Positions 25,547-33,368 of a DNA stretch of 46,964 bases are shown in pieces. Location of the stretch: the NCBI RefSeq assembly GCF_947502445.1, contig NZ_CANMZW010000046.1, positions 1 through 46,964 on the forward strand, read 5' to 3'. This DNA is from an uncultured Brevibacillus sp. (GTDB lineage Bacteria; Bacillota; Bacilli; Brevibacillales; Brevibacillaceae). The notes under the pieces were generated by a model. It was not told the DNA's origin. It did no database searches and was given only the letters and a program-made list of their open reading frames with translations. The position numbers were made by a program, and so were the translations under genes. Each line of letters starts with the position of its first letter. Position 1 is the first letter of the stretch.

Positions 25547-26893
25547 CTAACTATTCCAATGAATACGAATCCACGGTGGTAAGTAATTGGCGTAATATCC
25601 GATGTCGCCTGTAATGCCTTTGATCAGTTCGACTTCCTGTTCCCCTTGCTTCAAAAATAACGATCCTCTCTGTGCTTCGTTCATTCTCATGAACAACAGC
25701 TGTGTGCCATCAAGAGAAGGCGTCGGATAGTAATCGGCAGTCTGTTCTGTACCCTGTGTCACCTGCTTTTGCTCGCCAGTTTCTGCTTGCTTCCAAATGC
25801 GTTGACCGGGCACCATCACTTTTTTCGGATCATAGTGATACTCCGTGCCTTTACCGCGTGAGAAGTAAAGCGCTGCTTGTTCTTTGCTAGTCCAGACAGG
25901 CAGTGTGTCTACCCATTTTTTTTGACTGGCAGGTACGACCTTTCCTTCACGATCTGCCAGATTCAGATGTTTGTTCATCGTAGCGATCCGGTCCGTCCCC
26001 TCTATAAATGCGAGATATTTGCTGTCGGGTGACCAAGCGAGCCATTCTGGATACGCCAGACCTGTTCCAAGAACGGTCGGGAGCTGATTTGGCTGTGTCA
26101 AGTTAAATAACTGGATAGGCACGCCATCTGCTGACAGGGAACCGGAGCTATAGCGAACAAAAAAGGCTACACGTGTAGCATCGGGAGAGACCTTCATGCC
26201 TTCTGGGGCCCAAGGATAAATCCCTTCCTCCACTTTTGGCGGCTTGGCTACAGGATAGGTTGCTAGCGTTTTTCCCGCAAGACTTCGAAGTTCAAGTGTC
26301 ATTGCCCGATTCTTTTCTGCTGGCGTAGAAGCCAACAGCTTTTCACCATCAGGCATCCATGTAAAATCAACGATATCTGCTGTGGTTTTACTTTGCAGTG
26401 TGAGCTCACCACGATCCGAGATCGTTTTGAGGACAATCTGTGTTGTTGGCACTTCATTGCTGCCGATGTTGATGGTATAGGCGAATGTGTTTGCTTTTGG
26501 AGACCATTTCGGTTTTTGCATGATGGGTCTTTCATCTACTTGGATGGCTCCGCTCCCATCGCTCCTTACCGCCCACAAATAGCCAGGCGTCGAGTAGTTG
26601 TCATTTCCCTTGAATTGGAGATACAACAGCCATTTCCCATCTGCCGACCAATCCACGATCTCTGCGAACCCATTCTTTGTAATCTGTTTCGGAGCCTCAT
26701 TCTGATTCCTTCCGTCCAGTAAATAAAGATTCTGGTGACTGGTGAAAGCAATGTTTGCAGAAACACTAACGTTTTTGTTTACCCGCTCTGGCGGCAGATT
26801 CCCAATCTCCGCAGCCATAACCTGCCCACTCCCGGCAATCAGCATGGCAAACGTGCTGGCTATGCAAATCAGCCTGCTCCATCCTTTAAGCAT
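25547..26893 (-). CDS. Secreted TolB-like beta-propeller protein
   Basis: 448 residues. A Sec signal peptide (residues 1-28, cleavage probably after GQVMA) precedes a repetitive sequence with the WSADGKWLLYLQF, WSPKANTFAY, WMPDGEKLLAS and WSPDSKYLAFIEG pattern of TolB/WD40-like propeller blades. It is exported and probably binds a protein or polymer at the cell surface. It has no enzymatic residues that I can recognise. The ATG has GGGAGG upstream. It sits between the VOC gene terminator and the pyr promoter. In B. subtilis ylyB is directly followed by pyrR, so this gene and the VOC gene are extra here. Confidence 0.75.
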   Translation of the reverse strand: MLKGWSRLICIASTFAMLIAGSGQVMAAEIGNLPPERVNKNVSVSANIAFTSHQNLYLLDGRNQNEAPKQITKNGFAEIVDWSADGKWLLYLQFKGNDNYSTPGYLWAVRSDGSGAIQVDERPIMQKPKWSPKANTFAYTINIGSNEVPTTQIVLKTISDRGELTLQSKTTADIVDFTWMPDGEKLLASTPAEKNRAMTLELRSLAGKTLATYPVAKPPKVEEGIYPWAPEGMKVSPDATRVAFFVRYSSGSLSADGVPIQLFNLTQPNQLPTVLGTGLAYPEWLAWSPDSKYLAFIEGTDRIATMNKHLNLADREGKVVPASQKKWVDTLPVWTSKEQAALYFSRGKGTEYHYDPKKVMVPGQRIWKQAETGEQKQVTQGTEQTADYYPTPSLDGTQLLFMRMNEAQRGSLFLKQGEQEVELIKGITGDIGYYANYLPPWIRIHWNS

Positions 26894-26922
26894 CTGTCAT
26901 TTCCTCCCTACTTCTTGATTTT

Positions 26923-26966
26923 AAAAAAACGCCAGAAGAAAGCTTTCTGCCTTCTACTAGCGTTTT
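26923..26966 (-). terminator. Terminator after the VOC-family gene
   Basis: On the minus strand, AACGCT...AGAAGGCAGAAAG pairs imperfectly with CTTTCTTCTGGCGTT, followed by TTTTT. It leaves only about 30 bases to the next start codon, so the TolB-like gene's promoter must lie within or upstream of it. Confidence 0.65.
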
Positions 26967-26992
26967 CCGTTCCCATACTCATTATGTAAGTT

Positions 26993-27394
26993 TCACATCG
27001 TTGTCGGTTGCAGCAGCAAAAATCGATTTCCGTACAGGTCCTCAAAAATGACTTCCTTCCCGTACATCACCTCATGAGGTTCACTAATAAACCTCACCCC
27101 ACGCTGCCGAAAGGTCTCATATGTCCCGTCGAAATCCTCCGTTTGCCATACCCACATTGGATTTTTGCCTACTTGCTGCAGCATGGCTTCTGCTACCTCT
27201 TGGCGATGCCAGTGAGTGGGGTCATGCAAGACGATTTCCAGCTCCTGATCAGACAGTCCGATGGTAAGCCACCGAGAGCCGTCATCCATTTTGGAATCCA
27301 TCCGCTTTTCAAAACCGAGCTTCTCTGTGTAAAACTGGAGGGCTTCCTCACAATCACGTACATACAACGTCACATGAGCCAACCGCTTGAGCAT
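26993..27394 (-). CDS. VOC-family protein (glyoxalase/dioxygenase-like)
   Basis: 133 residues from the ATG at 27392-27394, which has GGAGGAA upstream and follows the rluD stop by 20 bases; an ATG at 27418 overlapping that stop lacks a site. The sequence VTLYVRDCEEALQFYTEKLGFE begins the first beta-alpha-beta-beta-beta unit, and the C-terminal VIFEDLYGNRFLLLQP the second. Candidate metal ligands are His7 and the last Glu (IFED). The substrate is unknown: glyoxalase, dioxygenase or resistance protein are all possible. Confidence 0.75.
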   Translation of the reverse strand: MLKRLAHVTLYVRDCEEALQFYTEKLGFEKRMDSKMDDGSRWLTIGLSDQELEIVLHDPTHWHRQEVAEAMLQQVGKNPMWVWQTEDFDGTYETFRQRGVRFISEPHEVMYGKEVIFEDLYGNRFLLLQPTTM

Positions 27395-27414
27395 TGACGA
27401 TTCCTCCAGCTTTA

Positions 27415-28341
27415 TCATTGTCGTAAAAATTGCATTGTATCGATTAATTCTTTTGGCAATGGAGCTTCGAACTCCAGGCGCTCCCCTGTACGAGGGTGCG
27501 TAAAGCCTAGTGTTTTCGCATGCAGGGCTTGTCCGTCTAGGTCCAACGTATCTTTTGGTCCATACTTGGGATCTCCAGCGAGTGGATAGCCAATGTATTT
27601 CATGTGCACGCGAATTTGGTGGGTACGTCCTGTTTCCAGCTTGAGCTCAACCATTGTATGCTCCTTGAAGCGCTCCAGCACGACAAAATGAGTAACGGCC
27701 GGCTTGCTGTTTTCAAAGACAACGGCCATTTGCTGTCTATTTTTTGGGTCACGACCGATAGGAGCATCAATCGTTCCCATTTCATGGGGAATAACTCCAT
27801 GAACAATCGCCACGTATTTGCGATCCACACTATGCTCTTTCAGTTGTTCGGCGAGTCCCACATGTGCCTTGTCATTTTTTGCAACCATCAACAAACCAGA
27901 TGTATCCTTGTCAATGCGATGTACGATACCTGGGCGAAGCACACCGTTAATACCCGATAAATCCTTGCAATGTGCGAGCAATCCGTTAACCAAGGTGCCA
28001 CGATAGTGACCTGGCGCAGGATGGACAACCAGCCCTCGTGGCTTGTTCACGACGACAACATCACTGTCCTCATACACGATCTCCAAAGGCATTGACTCAG
28101 GTTCGATCGTCATTTCCTTTGGCGGAGGAACGCGCAGTGTTACCTCGTCCTCTGCCTGCAGCTTGTAATTGTTCTTGATTGGCTCGCCGTTAACCGTTAC
28201 GCGCCCTTCCTTGACCCAGGCTTGGACCTGCGAACGGGACCAGTCTTCATTTTGCAGGGTAATATATTTGTCGATCCGCTCACTTACATCGGAGGGCTCT
28301 ACGTTCCAATCATATCGTTCAAATAATTGCGTGTCGTTCAT
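27415..28341 (-). CDS. ylyB: RluD-family 23S rRNA pseudouridine synthase (YlyB)
   Basis: 308 residues. An N-terminal S4 RNA-binding domain (about residues 18-75) is followed by the pseudouridine synthase domain with catalytic aspartate in HRIDKDTSGLLMVAK (about residues 140-154) and a C-terminal GRTHQIRVHMKYIGYPLAGD. It isomerises uridines in large-subunit rRNA. The neighbouring lspA gene upstream and pyr operon downstream match the B. subtilis lspA-ylyB-pyr order. Confidence 0.93.
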   Translation of the reverse strand: MNDTQLFERYDWNVEPSDVSERIDKYITLQNEDWSRSQVQAWVKEGRVTVNGEPIKNNYKLQAEDEVTLRVPPPKEMTIEPESMPLEIVYEDSDVVVVNKPRGLVVHPAPGHYRGTLVNGLLAHCKDLSGINGVLRPGIVHRIDKDTSGLLMVAKNDKAHVGLAEQLKEHSVDRKYVAIVHGVIPHEMGTIDAPIGRDPKNRQQMAVVFENSKPAVTHFVVLERFKEHTMVELKLETGRTHQIRVHMKYIGYPLAGDPKYGPKDTLDLDGQALHAKTLGFTHPRTGERLEFEAPLPKELIDTMQFLRQ

Positions 28342-28410
28342 GCTTGTCTCCTCATCAGGTTACTATATTCGCGTCTGTTTCATTAGTATCAGCGAAAACA
28401 GACTCTTCCA

Positions 28411-28863
28411 TTACCGATCTTTTTTCTTGCCGTCCAGTAGAACATCGAGCAGCAAAAGGCCCACCCCGATCGTGATCGCCATATCCGCCACGTTGAAAAT
28501 CGGAAAGTTGATCAAGGTAAAATCGAGGAAATCAACAACTTGCCCCGTCGTTGCACGATCAATAAAGTTTCCAATCGCCCCACCCAATACGAGGGAAAGT
28601 GCCAGGGAAGTGCGCGGTTGTTTTTTTCCAATGCGAATCAGGGAGAACACAATTCCGACGACTACGGCAATCGTAATGATGATAAACAGCCAGCGCTGGT
28701 TTTGCAAAATACCAAAGGCTGCTCCCATATTTCGATGTGAGGTGAGATGAAATACATCAGCGATCAAGGGAATTGATTCTCCTCGCTCCATGTAATTCAA
28801 TACGAGATGCTTGGTCCACTGATCAAGCGCAATAATGACTGCAGCAATGAGATAATACAACAA
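28411..28863 (-). CDS. lspA: Lipoprotein signal peptidase
   Basis: 150 residues from a TTG at 28861-28863. The ATG 18 bases further upstream is followed at once by AAGGAGGATATTCCA, which is itself the ribosome site for the TTG, so the TTG is the better start. It also gives the Bacillus-like N-terminus (M)LYYLIAAVIIALDQ. Four membrane segments are present, with the catalytic aspartates in GGAIGNFIDR (about residue 107) and FNVADMAI (about residue 126). It removes signal peptides of prolipoproteins in the membrane. It is an aspartic peptidase and the expected partner of ylyB. Confidence 0.94.
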   Translation of the reverse strand: MLYYLIAAVIIALDQWTKHLVLNYMERGESIPLIADVFHLTSHRNMGAAFGILQNQRWLFIIITIAVVVGIVFSLIRIGKKQPRTSLALSLVLGGAIGNFIDRATTGQVVDFLDFTLINFPIFNVADMAITIGVGLLLLDVLLDGKKKDR

Positions 28864-28906
28864 TGGAATATCCTCCTTCATCTGACCCGATCAGCCTATC
28901 AGTGCG

Positions 28907-29074
28907 TGTTCAAAAAGTTGGCTTTTCAGCACCGAGAAAATGGCGAGAACCGTACGAAGGAGGAGCGGAGTGTAGGCATACTACATGAGCACCGGACTTC
29001 GAAGGTGAACGTCATTTTCGATGTCGAATTAGCTTTCGCGACTCCTTCGTGATCAAAAGACGACTTTTTGAACA
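28907..29074. mobile_element. MITE-like repeat element, 168 bp
   Basis: The ends are 20-bp inverted repeats that match at 18 of 20 positions (28907-28926 and 29055-29074, each starting TGTTCAAAAAGT from outside). The interior folds back on itself: GAAAATG...CATTTTC and CGAAG...CTTCG are paired, so the whole element would be one long imperfect hairpin. It has no credible ORF and no clear target-site duplication. It lies in the intergenic space upstream of lspA. Confidence 0.7.
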
Positions 29075-29121
29075 ACCTCTAGCAATCACTTTTGTCAAAA
29101 GTTCATTTTACCAGAGTAAGG

Positions 29122-29763
29122 TTACTGGAACAAGCGCCATGCTTTTTTATACAAACGGTATCCTTTGCGTACCCCATCCAGTACCCACAAAGGAATTTTC
29201 CATCCGCGATCCTTTAAGAAAGGCAGGTATACCTTGTAATATGCCTTGCGTAAATCACGCCACTTACTATCTGGAATGTTTTTGTAGTAGTCTGACACAT
29301 CGATCAAATAGCCTCGTCCTTGATTCATCAGGACGTTTTTCCCATGGACATCGTGTGGAAACAAGCCTTTTTTGCGCGCCTCCTCCAGCGCTTCTTCTAC
29401 GTCTTCGATCACTCTCGGGGGAATTGGGATGCCAAAACGCACACAATCAAACAGCGAGATGCCATCCATGCGCTTAATCACCAAATAGCCTTCTCCCGAA
29501 TCGTAGCATACGGGGAATGAGCGGGTCTCCCCAAGCTTGCGATACACTTCGATTTCATTTTCCCAGCCAGGACGTCCTGGAGCATATAGCTTAATAACTA
29601 CAGGCGGGTAGTCAGGATGAGCGAAGACAGCAGCGTAATTTCCAGTTCCCACCAATTCCCACGGATAGGGTGTATGGAGAACAACAACCGGGTCATCTGG
29701 CGACTGGCTTTCTACCTTTACTTCTTGTAAAAAAGACTGTAATACTTGTTGGTCTATACGCAT
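29122..29763 (-). CDS. Small protein kinase-like protein (YrzF/RIO-like)
   Basis: 213 residues, one compact kinase-like domain. The glycine loop is GTGNYAAVF (about residues 39-47), the lysine VVIKLYAPG (about residue 58), the catalytic loop FPHDVHGKNVLM (about residues 135-146, H-D-x-H-x-x-N), and IDVSDY replaces the usual DFG. These features resemble the short Bacillus YrzF and RIO/aminoglycoside-kinase-like proteins; the substrate is unknown. The ATG has GATGAGGA upstream. It is separated from lspA by the MITE-like element and from the polysaccharide operon by a terminator. Confidence 0.7.
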   Translation of the reverse strand: MRIDQQVLQSFLQEVKVESQSPDDPVVVLHTPYPWELVGTGNYAAVFAHPDYPPVVIKLYAPGRPGWENEIEVYRKLGETRSFPVCYDSGEGYLVIKRMDGISLFDCVRFGIPIPPRVIEDVEEALEEARKKGLFPHDVHGKNVLMNQGRGYLIDVSDYYKNIPDSKWRDLRKAYYKVYLPFLKDRGWKIPLWVLDGVRKGYRLYKKAWRLFQ

Positions 29764-29884
29764 AGTTCCTCATCTCTCATCTAGATACCGACTTCACACA
29801 TATATTGATTCTAGCAAAATGTTTTTTTATAAAAAACCCCCAAATCAAACACTTTACAAACACCAGTGACAATCAGCTTGCAGC

Positions 29885-29916
29885 AAAAGAGAACCTCACC
29901 ATAAAGGCAGGTTCTC
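29885..29916 (-). terminator. Terminator after the polysaccharide operon
   Basis: On the minus strand, GAGAACCT (29909-29916) pairs with AGGTTCTC (29889-29896) and is followed by TTTT. Confidence 0.7.
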
Positions 29917-29923
29917 CCATCTG

Positions 29924-31348
29924 TTATACTTTGATTTCCTGAAACCATTCACGGATGGCTTCCTTGATTTTTTCCAGCGCAGTTGCATGGGTCGCTTCGC
30001 AATAAATACGCACAAGCGGCTCCGTTCCCGAAGGTCGAATCAGTACCCAATGCCCCTCCTCCAGCAGCAGCTTGATGCCATCCATGCGATTGACGCCCTG
30101 CACGCGGTAAGGTCCCACATGCTCAGGGGGGGAGGAAACCATTTGTTCAATCCACTGCTGCTTTTCCTGCAGACGCATATCGAGTCGCGTATGGAACAAT
30201 TCGCCGAACTCATCATAGACATCCCGCAGTATTCGGTCGATCTCTTTCCCTTCAGCAGCGCACATTTCAGCTAGCAGAAGATTGATCAGCACGCCATCCT
30301 TTTCGGGGATATGACCGAGTATGCTTGCTCCTCCGCTTTCCTCTCCCCCGATCAGAACGTCCCCTTTTCTCATCTGTTCTCCGATGTACTTGAATCCAAC
30401 AGGGGTCTCTACCAGCTCCAGCCCGTACTTTTCTGCCATTCGGTCCAACAAATGCGTCGTTGCAACCGTTCGGACAATCCTGCCGGAGAGCTTTCGATTT
30501 TTTTTCAAATGATACGTTAAGAGGACCAGCACGTCGTTAGGGGGGATGTACCTGCCAAAGCGGTCTACAGCTCCAAAACGGTCGGCATCGCCATCATTGG
30601 CAAGCCCCAGCGTAGCTTGTCGGTCCACAACCTCTTTTTTAAGCAAGGTTAAATGCTTGTCATTCGGTTCGGGTAAATCGCCTCCAAAGGCAGCGTCTGG
30701 TGTTTCTCTGATGCCGACTGTATGGACACCTGCCTCAGCCAAAAGACCACTGACATAGCCCATACCAGAGCCATGCATAGCGTCTACGACTACGTGCAGG
30801 GAGGTCGACTTGAGCACATCCATATTGATCATACGACGTAAATGCGCCTCATAATGGGGACGCAGGACAATGACCTGCATCAGCTTTCGGTTGACGGCTT
30901 CTGCCAATGATGTCGTATGGACTTCACCAGTGGTCCCTATTTCTTGAATCCACTCTTCCAGACGTTTCGTTATCGCTGGTATAGCAGGTCCTGCATATTC
31001 CGGGATGTATTTGATTCCATTATATTCGGGAGGATTGTGACTGGCTGTGACCATCACGGCACCACTCGCAGCGAAGTGCTTGACACCAAAGGCAACCGCT
31101 GGAGTAGGCGCCGCTTCGTTGACCAAATAGGTCCGAATCCCGTTGCCCGTCAGGACAGAAACAATCTCCTCCGCAAATCGCCGACCTAAAAACCTCGTGT
31201 CATGCCCGACCAAAATGGGCTCATCCTGCTGTCCTGTTTCCTTTGTATAACTGGCAATAGCCTGTGCGACGATGCGGACGTTATCCATCGTAAATCCGTC
31301 TGCCACGATGTCGCGCCAGCCGTCCGTACCAAAACGGATTGCTCTCAT
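29924..31348 (-). CDS. Phosphoglucomutase/phosphomannomutase family protein
   Basis: 474 residues with all four domains. It has FGTDGWRD near the start, the phosphoserine loop VTASHNPPEYNGIKY (Ser at about residue 101), the metal loop NDGDADRFG (about residues 241-249), the sugar loop GEESGG and the phosphate loop RPSGTEPLVR (about residues 439-448). All catalytic residues are kept. It interconverts sugar 1- and 6-phosphates (glucose or mannose). It is the last gene of the GH57/GT4 operon, 19 bases after the GH15 gene, and would supply or recycle hexose 1-phosphate. Confidence 0.9.
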   Translation of the reverse strand: MRAIRFGTDGWRDIVADGFTMDNVRIVAQAIASYTKETGQQDEPILVGHDTRFLGRRFAEEIVSVLTGNGIRTYLVNEAAPTPAVAFGVKHFAASGAVMVTASHNPPEYNGIKYIPEYAGPAIPAITKRLEEWIQEIGTTGEVHTTSLAEAVNRKLMQVIVLRPHYEAHLRRMINMDVLKSTSLHVVVDAMHGSGMGYVSGLLAEAGVHTVGIRETPDAAFGGDLPEPNDKHLTLLKKEVVDRQATLGLANDGDADRFGAVDRFGRYIPPNDVLVLLTYHLKKNRKLSGRIVRTVATTHLLDRMAEKYGLELVETPVGFKYIGEQMRKGDVLIGGEESGGASILGHIPEKDGVLINLLLAEMCAAEGKEIDRILRDVYDEFGELFHTRLDMRLQEKQQWIEQMVSSPPEHVGPYRVQGVNRMDGIKLLLEEGHWVLIRPSGTEPLVRIYCEATHATALEKIKEAIREWFQEIKV

Positions 31349-31367
31349 CTCCTCAGCTCTCCTCTCG

Positions 31368-33329
31368 TTACCGTAACTCGTTCACCTTCTCCAAATAGCG
31401 TAAAATGGTAGCAACATACGTAGCATGTGACCAGGTCAAGGGGGCAACCGACACGGGAGCTCCTGTATATGGATCCAACTGTTCTGAAAGGGCTCCGCTC
31501 TGTAGTGCGTGGCGGACTACCCACGACAGCCTGCGCTTTGGCTCCTCTAGCTCTTCTCTGGATTTCGCGATGGTGATCTCCCAATCCGCTACCCACAGCG
31601 TGCAAATGATCCACGGATTTCCGGGCACCTTGGCTGTATCATGTGATTTTTTGAAATAGGAATCACCCTGGTAACGAGCGTAGCCACCCACTTCGGTATC
31701 CACACGAAGGCTCCGTTTTACTGCCTCCATCGTGCTGATGACACGTGGATCATCTGCCGGGAGTACATCCAGAGCAAACAAGGCAAACAAGCTGCTCTCC
31801 ACCGTAAAATCCTTCTCGATCTTCCCGTTTGGTCGGACATAAATCCCGCGCAAAAATCGACCTATTTCCGGATCGTACAAATGCTTGATCATGGCGGTAC
31901 GGATTCTCTCTGCCCCTTCATCGTAGCGTTTGTAACGGCGATCATCTCCGAACAGCTGTGCAAAACGGGCAGCCGCTTTGAGTCCAGCAAAAACAGTCGC
32001 GCAGGTGAAGGTAAATATCCCCCTCCGCTCTTCCCATAGGTCATAGCTGGGCTTCGGCAACTGCAATTCAGGGTGCACATACTCGAGCAGGAAGCGCGCA
32101 GCAGGACGAACCAGCGTAGGATACAGGGCCTGACAATCCTCAATCTGCTTGCCACTCTTGTACTGCTCCCACAAGGCATGCAGCACCAGAGCCGTCTCAT
32201 CCTCTTGGATGGGCAGCTGAACCTCACCATCAACGATGTACGGGTGCCAGCTCGAGCCGACCGAGCCATCAGGATTGTACTTGTGTCGCAAATACCCTTC
32301 CTCGTTTAGGGCATTAGCGCAAAAGCGGAAGAACGGTGCGACGACTCCAGTGTATCCTGCCTTGGCCATGCTACTTGCGATTAAAGCCCCGTCACGCGGC
32401 CACATATAGCTGTAATGATCGCGGTTGTATTGCAGGATATCGGAATCATTGGCTGCGAGAATGGCGCCGTTTTGATCAATTTGGGTACGGACTAGGAGCA
32501 GACTGCTTTTATACAGATCCACGACCTCTGCTGGCAGGTCTGCAAAATCTCTCTGCTCCTTGTTTACCCATCGCTGCCAATATACTGCGACTCTGCTTAG
32601 CAAACGCTCTGGATCACTATCCAGCACATACTGATTCAACGCTTTCACCGCTTCATAGGAATCCCCAACACACATCCAGTAAGATAGCGTTTTTTCTTCC
32701 AGTGGCTGCAGCATCAAACGAAATGAAACCGTACTATCCACGGAGCCTTGTGCAATGGGATTACCCGACAATAGGCCATCCTCCGCATCACGCCATGTCC
32801 CCTCTGCATAGTTAAAACGCTTGATTCCTGTACTGAATTGATCGATTCCACCTTCTGGCGTCTTCCCGTTGATCATGATGTAGACGTTTCGCTTGTAGTG
32901 GTACACGGTTTGCAGTAGCGGATCATAAACGGCGGTATCGCCTACCTCTGTTTCATTCAAACTGAAATCATGGTTGAAAAATAACCGCACTTCTCGTGCT
33001 TCACTTGAATGATTGTGGACACGAACCTTTTTCAAATAGATCGGGTCTCGCTGGTGTACCCCATCTGCTATATGAAGAGACAGTCCCAGATGCTCATGAC
33101 GGGCATGAACATCGGTAACCAGCGACTCTCGCCCGTATCCGAGCTTGCGATTCCAGCCGTCCTCATCGACCCAGGAAAAACGCCCCTGCACCCATACGCC
33201 CAGCTTGCTAAAGTGTCCGCCTACATGGTTCAATTGTCCGACATACGGATAGTACAAATCCCGCATATGAAGCCTGTCATCAAAATTGATCAGCAGTCTT
33301 CCGTTCCCTACGACGAGTGGTCTCGGCAT
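31368..33329 (-). CDS. Glycoside hydrolase family 15 (glucoamylase-like)
   Basis: 653 residues from the ATG at 33327-33329, with GGACGTGAGGG upstream; a GTG at 33356 has no ribosome site. An N-terminal beta-sandwich (residues 1-260) is followed by the (alpha/alpha)6 barrel. The barrel contains YMWPRDGALIASSM (about residue 318), the general-acid motif LPIQEDETALVLHALW (about residue 375) and the C-terminal NPWIICTLWVADWE. There is no signal peptide, so the enzyme acts in the cytoplasm, trimming alpha-linked glucan or trehalose-type substrates. In the operon it would break down or edit the polymer made by the GH57-GT4 protein. Confidence 0.88.
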   Translation of the reverse strand: MPRPLVVGNGRLLINFDDRLHMRDLYYPYVGQLNHVGGHFSKLGVWVQGRFSWVDEDGWNRKLGYGRESLVTDVHARHEHLGLSLHIADGVHQRDPIYLKKVRVHNHSSEAREVRLFFNHDFSLNETEVGDTAVYDPLLQTVYHYKRNVYIMINGKTPEGGIDQFSTGIKRFNYAEGTWRDAEDGLLSGNPIAQGSVDSTVSFRLMLQPLEEKTLSYWMCVGDSYEAVKALNQYVLDSDPERLLSRVAVYWQRWVNKEQRDFADLPAEVVDLYKSSLLLVRTQIDQNGAILAANDSDILQYNRDHYSYMWPRDGALIASSMAKAGYTGVVAPFFRFCANALNEEGYLRHKYNPDGSVGSSWHPYIVDGEVQLPIQEDETALVLHALWEQYKSGKQIEDCQALYPTLVRPAARFLLEYVHPELQLPKPSYDLWEERRGIFTFTCATVFAGLKAAARFAQLFGDDRRYKRYDEGAERIRTAMIKHLYDPEIGRFLRGIYVRPNGKIEKDFTVESSLFALFALDVLPADDPRVISTMEAVKRSLRVDTEVGGYARYQGDSYFKKSHDTAKVPGNPWIICTLWVADWEITIAKSREELEEPKRRLSWVVRHALQSGALSEQLDPYTGAPVSVAPLTWSHATYVATILRYLEKVNELR

Positions 33330-33368
33330 ACCCTCACGTCCTTTTCGCAGGCTCACGCCAAATCGCCA

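Noticed and set aside
28864..28881. ATG start for lspA at 28881
   Set aside because: The six codons before the TTG contain the AAGGAGG ribosome site itself, and homology begins at the TTG.
28807..29052. 81-residue plus-strand frame across the MITE-like element
   Set aside because: It runs from antisense of lspA into the repeat and has no ribosome site or domain.
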